A stretch of 64,000 nucleotides of DNA, from NCBI RefSeq assembly GCF_029867415.1, contig NC_081186.1, forward strand, positions 109,990,128 to 110,054,127, given 5' to 3'. Positions 22,606 through 35,904 of the stretch are shown one piece after another (position 1 is the stretch's first letter; the number at the start of each line of letters is the position of its first letter). The position numbers and the translations under genes are program-made. The notes under the pieces were generated by a model. That model was not told the DNA's origin. It saw only the letters and a program-made list of their open reading frames with translations, and ran no database searches. Origin of the DNA: Vicia villosa. Its lineage: Eukaryota > Streptophyta > Magnoliopsida > Fabales > Fabaceae.

Positions 22606-23552
22606 AAGTGTCATCCTCCATATAATTCACACCAAAGTAACTCCAATTATTGCTTTCTCCTCCTCCCTCTCATACTTAGGTTTTTCAAAAGTTCTTTGGC
22701 AAGAAGACTCGGGTTCTTCAAACCAGAGCTTTTCCTTTGAAACTAAGCATTCAAACACCTCAAGGGGATCCATTAGTAGTGATCCAAACCCCTGTAACGC
22801 TTCTGTAAGTGAAAGAAGATCATCTTCACTTTCAATTTGGAGCAAGGTCAGTTGGAGGTCTGTAGAGCGATTCAGAAGGTGTCAAAACATTCTAAGCATT
22901 CCAACACATTCCTTGGGGTGTAATGAAGCTATTCAGATGGTCACAGCTCATCTGTAAGTGAAGAATCATCATCAGCCATTCTCACTTGGAGCTCAAGCAA
23001 GAGGGGTCAAGCAGAGCATTTCAGAAGCTTTCAAAGCAATTCAAGTGCCCAGATAGCATCAACAAGGTCCCAGGAAGCTTTTGCAATCATCCAATCATAG
23101 CCAAAAGCTCTCCACCATCCTCACGACCTTCAGTTTCAAAGGTAAGTTTTTGAACTCCATCTCTTTAATTCTCGTACCTATTTTGATAAAAAGCTCGATA
23201 CCAATTCATTCAGTGTCATTAGAGGATCAAAAGCCCTCTGCTCTCATGCATTTATTCATCAGCATCATCATTTAATTTTATTTTTGAATTTTAGGATTCT
23301 TCACGTATTTTGTTTAATTCAGTAGATATAGTTAATATAAATTTATGATAGTTATATATCTGGAATCGTGAGTGAATTTAGAGCAAGTTTGCTCTTTACA
23401 TATTTGCAAATGGTTGAGAATTGAGAGAGTTCAGAATTTCAAAATGGGAGAGCTCGAGGTTGAAGACGATGATGGTGATGGCGCCATTTTTCAAATTTCC
23501 CAGGTTTAAGTTTATTATATTTTGAATGGTTTGTGTTTAACCTACGAATTCA

Positions 23553-23640
23553 TCGTAGTGTCCCAATGGTTACAGCGCGCATCCAATAAAGCCTTTGCCT
23601 TGCCCAAGGTCTGGGGTTCGAACCCTCCTAAGACCTTTTG
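23553..23640 (+). other. tRNA-like module with perfect B box
   Basis: TGTCCCAATGGTTACAGC is A-box-like and GGGGTTCGAACCCTCC contains a perfect B box with a self-complementary GGGTTCGAACCC. The spacing of about 50 bp fits a tRNA. A run of T follows. It occupies the same place in the LTR as the module at 2420. Confidence 0.5.
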
Positions 23641-23711
23641 TTTTGTTCATTTTATTTTTTACTCATTTAAGCATTTGTTTTCAAACATAATAAGCTGGAG
23701 GTGTTTGTTTA

Positions 23712-23792
23712 ACAAGCCATGCGCGTGGTCCAGATGGTAAGTGTTTTGGGTGGTGACCTAGAGGGCGTGAGTTCAAGCCCTTTGGGAGACAA
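23712..23792 (+). other. Second tRNA-like module in the same LTR
   Basis: GCGTGGTCCAGATGGTAAG fits the A-box consensus at every fixed position and GAGTTCAAGCCC fits the B box about 45 bp later. AGGGC and GCCCT can form a T-stem-like pair. A poly-T run follows at 23800, as after a pol III gene. Confidence 0.5.
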
Positions 23793-24515
23793 AACCATAT
23801 TTTTTTTTATCATTTTTCCATTCAAATTCTTCACAACTTTAACCATTTGATACACACTTCAAATTAAATCATTTTCACTTGATTTTTCACACACTCTTCA
23901 TTTAATATATCTATTTTATGAATAACCAAAAAATCACAAAAATATATTAATCTTAATATATTTTTATTAGGTTTAAAATCACATGTTTTTAAATATGTTT
24001 ATTACTTAAAAATATAATTTTCCTTTTGATTTTCAAAAACCTAAATATCTTTGTAAATATTTTGAGATAAAACCCTAATTATTTAGGTCTTAATTAGGTA
24101 TAGATTTTGTCTCCACCTTAAATAAGTTGACTTTTGTCAATTTTCAAACTATTTTCTAATCTCCGATTAAACAGACAATATAGATTTTCAAACAACGAAA
24201 CCTTGTATCTTTCAATTTCAATCAACTGTTTTTCTCAAACAGTAAATCAAAATCTTCTCATCTGTTTTCAAAACATTCTTCTGGTATTTAAAGGGCATTA
24301 TTCCCGGTGAAACTCTTCAGATACCTATGTGTCATACCCCAATTTTTGGCCCTAAGATCACACATCATTCGCATATCAATCATCAATCAAGAGTTTCAAC
24401 TTAAAACTCTGCTTATGGTGTTGTGCTCAATTCATCTGCAAGGGAATCATCGAGCACCAATGTTTTTTATTTTGTATATGTTTTACTAACCAAAATACCA
24501 AAAATATTGCTTTGA

Positions 24516-27500
24516 TGTAACGCCCGGAAATTCGATTATTCGCTTAATCTAGACGTTTGGAGTATTTAGTGAAGTTTTCGTATTTTGAGACGATTTAGTC
24601 GATATTAGTTCGGGATAGCGGATCGATATTTAATCAAGAGTTTTGATATTTTCAGTATTAGAAATATTATTGGAATAATATTTGAAGTTTAGGGAATTTT
24701 CCGAGTAATTAAGATTAGACCAGAATATATTGGTCGAATTTGGATTGTCGGTGTTATTTTAAGAAGCGTATTTGAATTTATTAAGTTAAAAGTCGGATTT
24801 TAGTTGGACGGTCGAAGAATAATATTAAGAATAATATTATTTACAAGTCGGAATTTATTATATCGTTGAAATATTAATAAAAGTGATATTTTGATTTAAT
24901 TGGAGTTATTTATCTTATTGGGCCTAAATTGATTTTTGAGGATATTAAATAAAGAAGAGTTGTTAACCACTAAGCCCAAATTGGATTTTATATTAGGTTT
25001 TAGAGAATTGGAAAGAGGAGAGTGGTCATAATGAAGAGAACAAGAATAGAGGAGAAAGAGGCAAGACTATGGAGAAGAAGAAGGAGCTTGAAGATTTTTC
25101 ATCCATGGTGTCAATTGAAGATGCAATTGGAGACCCATTGAGTTGCTTCCATTGATAAGGTAAGGGTGGGGTTCTCTTCCTATAATGGGGCTTATGAAAC
25201 CTTGTATGTAGGGAATTGGGTGTGTAGATTTATTGCATTGTGTTGTGTTGATAATTGCTGAAAATTGGGATTTATTATGAACACCGTAAAATAGTGATGA
25301 ATCCTTTTCCTTTTTCCTTTTTGGTCTGAGACGCTAGTGTCATGAATTGGAAGTGGTCACCCCACTTGTAGAAATGACCATAACCATATTTAATTAGTGA
25401 ATGAAACATATTTAATTAAGTGCATGAAATAGGTTTAATTAAGTGAAATGAATGAATGGCATATATGAATTGAAACAGTAGCGATATCGTGTATTACATG
25501 ACCATTGGCATATACTGGTTGGTACTGTAGCGTAAAGAATTTGGCACTGCAATGATGTTTCAAGACAATATATATAAACACATAACTCATTAGCTTGTGA
25601 TAGTAATATACTACTAGTAATAATAATATTAGTCATAATGATTTAATAATACTTAATGTTAGTATTATATTATAATAGTAATTTAGCAGAGATTGAATTA
25701 GTAGTGAAAATCACTTTATAACAGTAGCAATTGGTGATAGTAATTTTAGTAGTGACTTTTGATTGAAATAGAAACAGTAGCAATTATAGAGGATGTAACT
25801 CAAAACAGTCCCGTTTGACCGAAATAGTTGAATTAAACGGTATAATTAGTTGTCCGAAATTTGATGAAAATTTACGTGGTAGCTAAGTTTAATTAGTACA
25901 TTAACGTGGTGGTGTTCTTTTGTCGAAATTGTGATATTAATTGGTCGATTAAATTAATGGTTGAATTAATCTCAATTAGTTTAATTAATTGACACTTAGA
26001 CTTAGATTAATTATTCGGTTTGTCGATAAATAACGATATCTTGAGAATTTAACCGAACGAATCGAATAACCGGTAAAGAAATATTGTATCCGAACTAACC
26101 GGTTGAGCTATGTTTTGTGACTTGGGAGGATAACCCGAAAATTCGTAAAGTCGTGAATATTGAGGATTTAATCGAAAATTAGATAACCGGTAGTGACGTA
26201 GGATATATTGATTAATTTGAGAATATTAAGTGAATGATTTTGGTTAGTTGATAGTGGATTAGTGAGTTAATTAGAAGACTAATTTATAGAGGATTATGAG
26301 ACTAATTTGAATTGACTTAATGAGTCGAATTGTTGTGATATACCGAAACATGATGATGTTGTGATGATTTTGTTAACATGTGAACTTATATGTTTGCCGT
26401 GATATGCCGAAACATGATGATGATGATGATGTCGTGATGAGTTTATTTCTATGTGAAGATGAATGATTAATTATGACGTTGAATTACCTCTAATAATTGG
26501 TAATTATAAGTGACGTGGGCGTATGCCTAGTGATGATGTGTGATTGTGATGAGTATGTTGTGTATGTCTTGTTTGTCGAGTCACATTTCATATGCATACT
26601 CTGTGACGGCCTGGATTGGCAAATTAGTGACGGCCTGGATTGGCAAAAACTAGTGACGAAGGCTTATGCCTTGTGCCTCTGAATTGGGCAATTGGTGACG
26701 GGGGCTGAAGCTCTGATTGGTACCACATGCATATGCACGAGTCGTATCTCATGATGTCTTTTGTGACGTATATGCTACGATGTTTTGGTGATTTGATTTG
26801 CGACGTTTACGATGCGATGTCTGTGGATACATGCATGACTTATATGCGATGTTTGTGAATATATGTATGACTTATATGCGATGTTTGTGAATACATGGGT
26901 GACTTATACGTGATGTTTTGTATTGTTGTGAAGTGTTGTGATTTGCCTTACGACGTAAATGAATTAGATATATGAATGACGTGAATGTGAAGTATTGTGA
27001 CTTGTTGTGCGATGAAAAGTATGTGAGATCTATGAATTGTGAAAGTATGATGTGTATGGTAACTGTTGATACTTGCAATGTAATGATTTTATATGTCTGA
27101 CTTCTAATATACAATTTATCATCCGCCCACTTATATGATTTGATATCTCACCCTTTTCTCTTGTTTCGCCGTTGCCTTTATATTGGTAACGTGCAGGTGT
27201 TCGAGTATGAAGATTTAGTTGTTGTTTATCGAGTCGGTTGTCGCTCTGATACGTAGCACTCGGGGGGGGATTGATTTATGATGTTTATCATATTGTTGTT
27301 TATTGTTTTATCTTAGCTGAATAATATGTTATTGACTCAAAGATTGAGAACTATGATTCCGCCATGTTTTAATAAATGAAGTTATTCCGTTTTGAAAAGT
27401 ATTATATGCTGAGTATTGGTTTAGTTGGTTAAATAAAGTGCTATGTATCCGCTAAATGCGATGAAGTGATTTGTTTTGAAATGAATATGTGACGCCTCAT

Positions 27501-27568
27501 TCGTTTGTTGAGAAATTTTGAAACTCTGATTCTTGCATATATTTGTCGGGTAGAAATGGGGTGTTACA
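24516..27568 (+). mobile_element. Nested solo LTR (TGTAACGCCC...GTGTTACA), about 3.05 kb
   Basis: Begins TGTAACGCCCGGAAATTCGA and ends GGGGTGTTACA, so the termini are TGTAAC and GTTACA as expected of an LTR. It sits inside another LTR whose sequence is continuous when it is removed. GCTTT lies 2 bp outside the left end and directly outside the right end, an imperfect target duplication. Internal minisatellites occur: GTGACGGCCTGGATTGGCAA near 26600-26650 and ACTTATATGCGATGTTTGTG near 26835-26900. No internal coding region, so it is a solo LTR, probably of a Ty3-gypsy element. Confidence 0.75.
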
Positions 27569-27640
27569 GCTTTTGCATGTTTGTGTTTTGCAGGTACCAA
27601 GTCAAAATATCCATCAAAAAGGCATTTTTCAACTTTCATC

Positions 27641-27830
27641 AGCAAGCAATCGATTGCATAAAGAGAGCAATTGATTGCACCAACTTGATTTGCACCAGAT
27701 TTGCATTATGCTTTCTGTGCAATCGATTGCACCAAAACAGCAATCGATTGCACCAACTGTTTTTTCACTAATTTCAGGCAGTGCAATCAATTGCACCAAA
27801 ACAGCAATCAATTGCACCAATGCGAAAATT
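27641..27830. repeat. CAATCGATTG motif array 1
   Basis: Six or more copies of the palindrome CAATCGATTG or its CAATTGATTG/CAATCAATTG variants, mostly followed by CACC and spaced about 20-60 bp. It lies about 230 bp upstream of the LTR TATA box. Confidence 0.8.
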
Positions 27831-28057
27831 TGAAGAATGAAGGCAAATTTCAGCTTTTGAAAGTGATGACATCATTTGCAAGTGTGGGAAGCATGACTTA
27901 GTTCTTATATTTGATTTCGTACATCATCTTATCATAAGCCCTCATGTGATGACATCAAGACCATTGGATCATAATTTTGGCTCCAAATCCACTTACCAAA
28001 CCTAAATCTATTTTCCAATCCTAACTCCAAACCACCAATAATCCCAAGCCTAAATCC

Positions 28058-28066
28058 TATAAATAG
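28058..28066 (+). promoter_or_regulatory. TATA box of the third LTR
   Basis: ATCCTATAAATAGAGACTTT followed by CT-rich DNA; the same context as the TATA box at 22597. Confidence 0.65.
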
Positions 28067-28522
28067 AGACTTTCCCCTCTTCATTTCTCAAGCTTTGAAA
28101 GCCAAAGAAACTCTTTCTCTTTCTCTTCTCATCTCTCCCAAACCCCTCACTCAAAGCTCTCTTCTTCTTTCAAAAAAGTTAGTGAGTTACATCTTGAACC
28201 TCACTAACTTTGAGCTAAACCTTCATCTAAACACTATTTTCTTCATCAATTGTGAGAGATCAAGGCTTGTGGTTGTGTGTTCTTGAAGAAGATTCAAAGT
28301 TTGTGAAAGATCTGGTAAATCTTAAGATCCTTTCCATAATTCAAGATATGATCCATTGTTGTTTATGTTTGATGCACCTTTAGTGCTACATTGCTGAGTT
28401 TTGCTTGCTTACTTGATACATTTTCGTGCACAAATTGATACAAGATCACAAGGTGTTTGGTTTTATATTTAAACAAGTTTTTTCCCTTTGCTTTGCTGTT
28501 TTTTTGAAAACTGAAGAAGGTG

Positions 28523-28690
28523 AAATCGATTGCACCAAAACAGCAATCGATTGTACCAACTGTTTTTTCTCTAAATTCAGGCAGTGCAATCGATTGCACC
28601 AAAATAACAAACGATTGCATCAATAATTTTTTCTCTAAATTCAGGCAATGCAATCGATTGCACCAAAACAACAATCAATTGCACGCTGAC
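28523..28690. repeat. CAATCGATTG motif array 2
   Basis: A second array with the same unit (GCAATCGATTGCACCAAAAC) and the same spacer TTTTTTCTCTAAATTCAGGC as array 1, but downstream of the TATA box and so probably transcribed. Confidence 0.8.
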
Positions 28691-29129
28691 AAAATTCTGT
28701 TTTTTGCCTTTTAAAAGCTTGTTTTGATTCTAACTCTTCTTCTACTCCATTCTTTTGATATTTTATTTGAATCACAAGTTAGAGGCCTAATTTCTCTCTA
28801 ATATCAATGGACTTAGGACGTCGATAGGATGAGAATCCAAATCCGCAATATTACGTGATTGAAATTATGGATGAAATGAGCTTTTGAATGAGGTTCCATC
28901 TTTTATTTCTTTTTATTTTGATCGATGAAAGTCTTTGATACCTTGAGAATTCTTATGGATTCTTGGTAAAGACGAGATCGTTACCTATTTTCTTTTCGTG
29001 CGGTATTGCTTTCGGATAGTGATCTATATATCACTTCTCTCGCATGCATTAGCACATAAAGTTTTGACCGGCCTCGTTGTAGGGTGATTGAATTACTAAT
29101 CTCACTTTAATGGATGGAAAAGCACCATA

Positions 29130-29410
29130 TGAAAATTTGAAAAAGTTTCTCAGGTTCCAGAAATGTATTTCCGGACACATCATTTGTCTTACTGAAACAT
29201 GTTCAAATGAGTGTTACCCTATATGTTTTAAAAAAATTAATTTGGAAATACATCTCCGTATAAATCCTATTAATTTATTAATAATTTAGCAATTTAATGG
29301 CTTTTTCAGAATTACATTTCTGGAATTTTGAAACGAGAAATTAAAAATTTGTCACCTTCGCATGTCAGTCATTTGCAGAGATGCATTTCCGAAAAGATCA
29401 AACGTAAATT
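29130..29410. mobile_element. Degenerate relative of the TTCGGAAGTTC element
   Basis: Four diverged copies of the palindromic 20-mer seen in the intact element at 44795, e.g. TTCCAGAAATGTATTTCCGG near 29155 and AGAGATGCATTTCCGAAAAG near 29378. No ends are visible. Confidence 0.45.
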
Positions 29411-31479
29411 CTAATAAAACAGTACTCTGCATGTTCAAACTCCATATCCATTTATACCCATAACCCTTTCAAAAAAACCTTCAAATCTCATTAAGATTTT
29501 CACTTCAAAACTTCATTCTTGTGGGTCATCACATCAAAAGGAGCAAATGAAGTTGAAATTGAAGGTAAAGGTAAAGATCGTTTATTTCAATCCTTATTAC
29601 TCATATTAATCTTTTTTATAGTTGAAAAAACTTACGTTGCATCCAAAATTATATTTCTCGAGTTTTTATCGGAAATTTCAAAATTATACCGAAATTTCCG
29701 ATAAAAATTGATGAAATTTTTACCAATTTTAAAATGTGTACGTTTTTACCGAAAATTTTAAAATTTCCGATAAAAACTCTTGTATTTTTTACTAAAATTT
29801 TCAAAATATATGTTTCTTGAAATTTTAAATGAACTACTGAAAATTTTCATTTGCACAATTTGTTTCATTTTTATCAAGGACACTTTTGTCACCATAAAAA
29901 AATTAAAGAGGTGTCAGATTCACCTTAAAGGGTGGCAAGTTAAAACCAAGAGTATTGTTAGGAGGCCCAATTTTAAGGCCGAAAGAGTGATACAAAAACC
30001 ATCATACCTTAAAGATTGTTTTCAATTTTAAATGTGGTTGGAATAGCAACTTTCTCTATAAGTGGATAAAGCCCGTTTATTTTTTTTTTAAAAAACCACT
30101 TATTTAAATGTAATGTGGTTGTGACAGAATTCTTTATAAAAGATCAAAATTTTGGTTGCAAAGAGAAATTTATTGGCTATCCCCAAATTATAATGGCACC
30201 CTCCATTTTTTTATTATTCTAACAATGTTTTTAGTGAATGGGAAATAATTTTTTCCGAACGAAATTTTTAATACAATATTGAAATTTTTGGTATATACAA
30301 AATTTTCGACAGTCTATTTGAAATTTTTTGAAAGTTGTAATTAGTTTAAAAAATTTCAAAATTTGTGATAAAATTTTGAAAATTTGAAAATTGCTTTAAA
30401 ATTTTTCAGAAATTTCAAAATTTTCGGTAAAATCTACCGAAAATTTCAAATAAAATTTTTCAGAAATTTTAAATTTCCAATAAAAATCTCACTTTCTAAG
30501 AGAAGTTTTGGCATTATAGTCTTTTTAAACCGTTTTAAAAAAAATCAGATATAAGTGTAGGGGTGATTCATTAATTTCTCGCTGGCAACCCATATTTATT
30601 ATAAGGCTATCATAATCTATCATAGAAAAATATTTAAGTACGACTCTGTTTCGTTTCGATTAATATCTAAAACGAAAACGTATTTGAAACAAAACAGATG
30701 TAAACAATTCAGAGAATGAGACTACAAAATTCTATTTAATCATGTCCACTACAAAACCTTGTTATAAAATTGCATTAATTTATTGACAGCAGTGCATATA
30801 CCGAACTGTTTTTGTACTTCACTAGCCAAAGTAAAATAATTAAATTAACCATGTCAACCTCACGTGTACTATTCTTAATCTTTTCCTTAATCATAACTTT
30901 GGTTTCTTGTGGTGATAAATCTGATCCAAACAGTATAATGATATGATTCACCAATGTTTTCACGAAATATTAGCCACATGAAATTTATTGACTAATGACT
31001 TTGCTTTTCCATATATTAGCAACTTGACAGAGACTTCAAAACTTTGAGGCAACGTTAGAAAATCATGAAGAATAAAACGACAAAAAGACATTCTTGTTAA
31101 TAGTACTATCAAACATGTTCGTTTTCATTGGTATTAAAATGTCATTACCTTATTGGAAGTATTGCATGTTGATGATGATTCATGACCAATATGTTTATAC
31201 CAAGTGTATTAAAGAGAAAATTTATATTAAAAAAAAAACTGAGTAAAGGGGAATCAAGGATCTAGAAGCTACTAATTCAGTTTTTTAATGATCGACATTG
31301 ATTAATTTATTATTATTAATCCATGCAATATTCAAATGGTCATCTTTATTACATGATGACCACCTACCAATCCTAAGTGATATTTATCGATATTATAAAA
31401 TATATTAATTAGGTAAAGTGTTTATGGTTAGTTATCATGTTATATTATATGGAACTAGATCAGCCCAAAAAAATATCTT
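29411..31479. other. AT-rich DNA without a supported gene
   Basis: Contains many short AAATTTTC/GAAAATTT runs (29640-30480) but no coding frame, element end or RNA gene that I can support. Confidence 0.5.
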
Positions 31480-32222
31480 GAATCTCATATTAAAGATTTT
31501 TATAAAGCAATGTTATAAAGATTTTTTGACAAAAGATATCTTGACCACTATGAAATATATTACTACTTATTGTCCAAAAATTGATGATCAAACATAAGTT
31601 GTAAACCAAAATTTAGAGGCATATCTTTGTTGTTTCACTAGTGACAACATACGTCAATGGTACAAATATTTGTACTTTGTCGAGTTTTTGCCATATCTAG
31701 GCTTTTCACTATGGCATCAACATTACTCCCTTTGAAGCTTTGTATACACGACACCCCATTGAATTTGCACAATTTCATCAAATGTTTTGCAACCATTCCA
31801 TCTCTTTGATGTCCGATAGCACCCTATCATATTACATATTTCTAGCTTTTTTTTAAAAGTATTTTAATTATGTTTGAAAATAATATTGGATGAAAGAGAG
31901 CAAGTTATCACATCATTTAAGATATGAAAAGTTCAATTCAACTCAAAATCATTATAACCATACATCTATACGGGGTTTTGTTATGAACCAAATTGAAGAA
32001 AAGCCATGTTATTATCAAAGTGAGCCATTAAAATGGTTAGAGAAAAAGAGACATCTGTCACTTGATCCATCAATTAAGGGAATAGAGTTAACAAGAAATA
32101 TTCTCTTAATCCTTTATAAAGGAAGCATTGATTGGCATCAAAGGTATGGAAGAAAATTGATGAATTACTCCTCTCTCCCCTTTGGTACTCTCTTGAGAGT
32201 AATGATTAAGTCTTATACTTAA
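31480..32222 (+). pseudogene. Ty3-gypsy integrase relic
   Basis: Between 31540 and 31800 the translation reads VVNQNLEAYLCCFTSDN, IRQWYKYLYFVEFLPYLGFS and, after a frameshift near 31725, SPFEALYTRHP. This matches the distal catalytic core of plant Ty3-gypsy integrases (family pattern VVNRCLETYLRC... PFEALYG). A TAA interrupts it near 31595. The open frame at 31890-32222 follows where the integrase C-terminal tail would lie, but I cannot match it to a domain. No LTR or reverse transcriptase is nearby. Confidence 0.6.
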
Positions 32223-33000
32223 TCTTTTTCTATCTTTCTACTAGTTCTTTAATTTATCAAATTGCATTTGTATTCACTTAATTTTTATCGTATTGTTTCA
32301 AGTGAATTCTATACAAAGATACATTTCTCCAATTGTCTACATTTTTTCTGTATTCAATATTTCTAAAAGGGGCTAAACTCTTACAGGTTTTACCTAGTTA
32401 AAGTTATAATGATAAGAACGGAACGTAAATTGAATACAATAAGCAAAAATAAAGAATTTACTACTAAAAAATATATATGTTTCAATACGATTAGAATAAA
32501 TATTTTATAATTATTGGTGGTATGTAGTAATGAAGGGTGTGATAATAAGTTAGCTACTTACCACCATAGACTATTGTCTTTGGTAATAAACTAGTTAGCT
32601 CGCCACTTTTCACTATGGTTAAAATATTCATCCATAGTGAAAAGAGGAAAGGCCGTGGAGTTGATACCCAACAACACTATTTTTGACATTCTTTAAATTG
32701 GATAGCGCACTACTTTACTTCACAGTTGAAAGAACCAACCATGGTTAAATATGTTGTCTTTTTAAAAAATGTATATTTTTTATTTTACGTAAATCTCATT
32801 ATTATAACCTGTATTTTAGTGGATCAAAACCAAATCAGAAACTATCATGAACAAAAAATTTGTATTATTACATTAAAACTAAAATGGCACCAAAATGACA
32901 TACATTTTATATATCATTACATTAAACAAGTAAACAACCAACATACAAAATTATTGTGCACTAGATTCATTATTCTAAAGAAAGCAACATGCACAATGTT
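32223..33000. other. Spacer without a recognisable feature
   Basis: AT-rich. Short inverted similarity around CACCATAGACTATTG and CACTATGGTTAA (32560-32650) is the only structure I see. Confidence 0.4.
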
Positions 33001-33458
33001 GTTGGACATGTGACTTCACACTCACGAGGGAGGGTGAATTGCGTGGTTCAGAAAAATGTGATTTTGAAAAACCTTGCGAATTATAATCAGAATTTAAAAA
33101 TATTTTGAAAATCAAGGAGCGGAAAATAAATTGTAGAATATGAAAAGTTAAGTGAAAAGAGAGAACACCTAGAATAATAAAGGTTTGGTAAAAAACAACA
33201 GGACCTACTTCTTTCCCTAATAATTGATTTTGAGAGTATCCAATAAGCTTTGAGAGCTTGTAGTATGTAATACTCATGAATCCCCTTATACAAGGAAAGT
33301 GATTGACTTCAAACCAAACAGTAGACTAGGAATATAGCAGTTAAGTCTTCTCTTCTAAACGGTGGATTGAAGCGGTTAGACCTTTTTCCACAAACGGAAG
33401 ATCGAAGAGGTTAGTCTTCTTTCCACCAATATCTTGAAGCAATTGATCTTCAAAGAAA

Positions 33459-33460
<2 letters not shown>

Positions 33461-33488
<28 letters not shown>
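33461..33488. repeat. (GT)n(GC)n microsatellite
   Basis: About ten GT units followed by about four GC units. Confidence 0.95.
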
Positions 33489-33489
<1 letters not shown>

Positions 33490-34561
33490 TGTCAAAACAC
33501 GGTTTTGGATGATTTTAAATGAGTGAAGGGACCTCTATTTATAAGCTAGAGGGTGGCTCAATAAGGAATTTGAAATAAATGCTTTTTATAACATTAAAAT
33601 CTATTAACACCTAATGCCAACAGATTAGATATTCAAAATATATAATCGATTTTAAGTTTAAAATAGGAAAGAAAAGATATCTAGTCATTGCACATTATTG
33701 AGGTGTTGTCCCAATCGCTTGGAACTCAGTTTTCAATTGAGGTAATCCATTAGATCAATGTGTGAATCGATTAGAAAAGTCAAAACTTTATCTAGAGCAA
33801 TTTTGACAGCTCCCAATTCATCTAGCACAACTTCATGATATCTTTTAACATATTTTCTTTATAAAAATCAGCTTTAAAAGATGTTTTAGTATGTGTGCTT
33901 TTCCATATATTTTTATGCCCTTATGTTTTACAAAGTGTTCACTCATACTAATTAAGGCATGCTTTCTTACACTTCAAGACTCTGTCAGGTGCTTCCTTTT
34001 TTAGACACTTGCTTGAGTTTCCTTGATATGAGGCTTTGGTTACTTTCCATTTGGTTTCCATCACCATATAGTCAAGTCCATCCTACCCTAATACTTAGGT
34101 TTTCATCTTTATCCTCTTATATTATCCGCTTATGGTTGATTAGTCAGCAGACATTAGTTGTCATCATCAAAGTGGATGTCCTTGTGAGTGCAATATCATT
34201 TCTTATATGTTTTGAATGATGTTAAAACTAGAAAATATGTAGTATTTATACATTAGACCTTATCTCTCTATATCTAGGTTGCATTTTTATCTTAGGACAC
34301 TTTTAGATCAAGTCAAAAGCATTTGAACAAGTTTAAAATGTCAAAAATATGCATTTTTGTAAAAAACCATGCTTGGAGTTGACTCACCCGTGGTAGGAGT
34401 TCACTCCCTCTAAAGCATATTCAAAAGAAAACTTTATGTCAAAAAGGAGTCGACACATAGAGGCAAAGGATTCGACACACATCACTAAAGAGTTGACTCT
34501 CTCGAGCTGTGGGTCGACTCCCACTAAAAGCTATTTTTCATTTTTAATCCCTGTTGAGGAT

Positions 34562-35904
34562 TGTTGAATGCAGTATAGGGCAAGCAACAAAAAAGATTTG
34601 GAAATATTGATCCAGAAATTATCGTCCACAGAGATGGAGAGATGCCATTCAATAGTTTCTATGGTTTCGAGCTCGGGATTGAATGAGCAAAAAGTAAACA
34701 AAGATATAGACAGTAAAAGAATAAACACATTCTTAGAAGAGAAATAACTTATCAGGAATGTAAATATATTCACTCTTCACAAACATACACTTACCAACCT
34801 GTTATACTCAACCTACGATACTCATCTATGTCATCACGTATCTCTCACATAAGCGTCCATCTCTGGAGCACAAACGAGATCATCTCACAACTAAGGTTAT
34901 CTCTAACGCGAAGTCGCGAGAACATCCGTATTCTCGTGTTGGCGATCTCTCGCGCGCCGCTCAAACACGAAAGCATTAAGTACAGATACCCACAGTGAAT
35001 GCTAGCACTAAATCTATCTCTAGAGTTCAGAACCAACAGATTATCATCCTAGATAAGGATTCAAGAAGTTTATCTCTAAAGCAACCAAAATCCCCAGCAT
35101 ATAGCAAAAATCCAGAACAACATCAACACAGATTTGTAAAGCAAGTTAAACATAACATTATAATCGGTAAATATACATAAGATTCAAGTAAATATACAAA
35201 CAAAACCCAACCAAATAGAAATACACAAAGAAGGAGAGAAATGAACCGAAAATCTCCCAGTTTGTCAGCTCCGTTCGACGCTCAATCCACCCCCAATCAT
35301 CCAAATGCAACCTCCGAAGTTGTTTTCTAAGCTAATCTACCCTAAGAATGAAGGTTTGATGATTTGGGAACAATTACCCCAAAACATAACCTAAAAATGT
35401 GATTTTTACCCCTATTTAATGAGCTGCTATCTGTCATGGTCGCTCAGAAGGTACTCCCGCTTAGCGGCTGACAGCAAAAGTGAAATCTTGCTTTCGCCAT
35501 AAGTTGAGAACCGTAACTCCGAATTGCGCCCGGTTCGAAGCGTTGGAAAGCTTATTCAATGCTCTATCCAATAATGAATGAGTGGAAACCAAAATGATGA
35601 TTTTGGTCATCCTTATTTATAGCCTATGGAAGTCCGCTTGATGGTGGCTAAGCGGGCTTGCACCAAAACTGCGAAATCGAAGTCGTGTCTTTGACACTTT
35701 ATTCCTCAAGGCTCCAATAAGCATGAATACCTATAAAAACAAAGGAAAAACTATCAAATGGTATAAAAGTATATGAAAATACAATTATTCACAAAGTATA
35801 CGTATTTATACACAAAACGGAGAATTATTCAAACGGTATTAACAAAAGTATCGATAAGTGCCACTATTTACATACACAAAATAAGTACATTTTGGCACTT
35901 ATCA
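34562..35904 (-). mobile_element. Solo LTR with perfect 5-bp target duplication AGGAT
   Basis: On the plus strand it runs from TGTTGAATGCAGTATAGGGC to TTTTGGCACTTATCA, flanked on both sides by AGGAT (34557-34561 and 35905-35909). Length is 1343 bp. Read on the minus strand it starts TGATAAGTGCCAAAATGTAC, with TATAAATACG (near 35805) shortly after, which suggests minus orientation. No internal region, so it arose by LTR-LTR recombination. It contains no gene. Confidence 0.88.

Larger units (their letters stand above)
21052..24329 (+). mobile_element. Ogre-like long LTR (solo or truncated)
   Basis: Starts TGTCATACCCTAATTTTGAC, like the LTR at 539. It contains a core promoter (TATA at 22597), a repeated GTAAGTGAAGA-type block pair near 22800 and 22950, and two tRNA-like modules near 23553 and 23712. 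No polypurine tract precedes it and no coding region follows, so it is a solo or broken LTR. It ends at or before the next TGTCATACCCC at 24330; the exact end is not visible. Confidence 0.6.
24330..29115 (+). mobile_element. Third TGTCATACCCC LTR and adjoining leader, interrupted by a nested LTR
   Basis: Starts TGTCATACCCCAATTTTTGG at 24330 and resumes after the nested solo LTR (24516-27568). The outer sequence AAAAATATTGCTTT continues after the insertion with GCTTTTGCATG. It carries two arrays built on CAATCGATTG, a TATA box at 28058 and, near 28740-29115, GC-richer DNA that looks like a leader. No coding region is visible. Confidence 0.5.

Noticed and set aside
27641..28690. Cys/Asp/Thr-rich repeats (AIDCT) as a peptide repeat protein
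   Set aside because: The apparent peptide repeat comes from the CAATCGATTG DNA array, is readable on both strands and lies in an LTR.
31890..32222. 110-codon frame as a host gene
   Set aside because: It directly follows the gypsy integrase relic, where the integrase tail would be, and matches no host family that I know.
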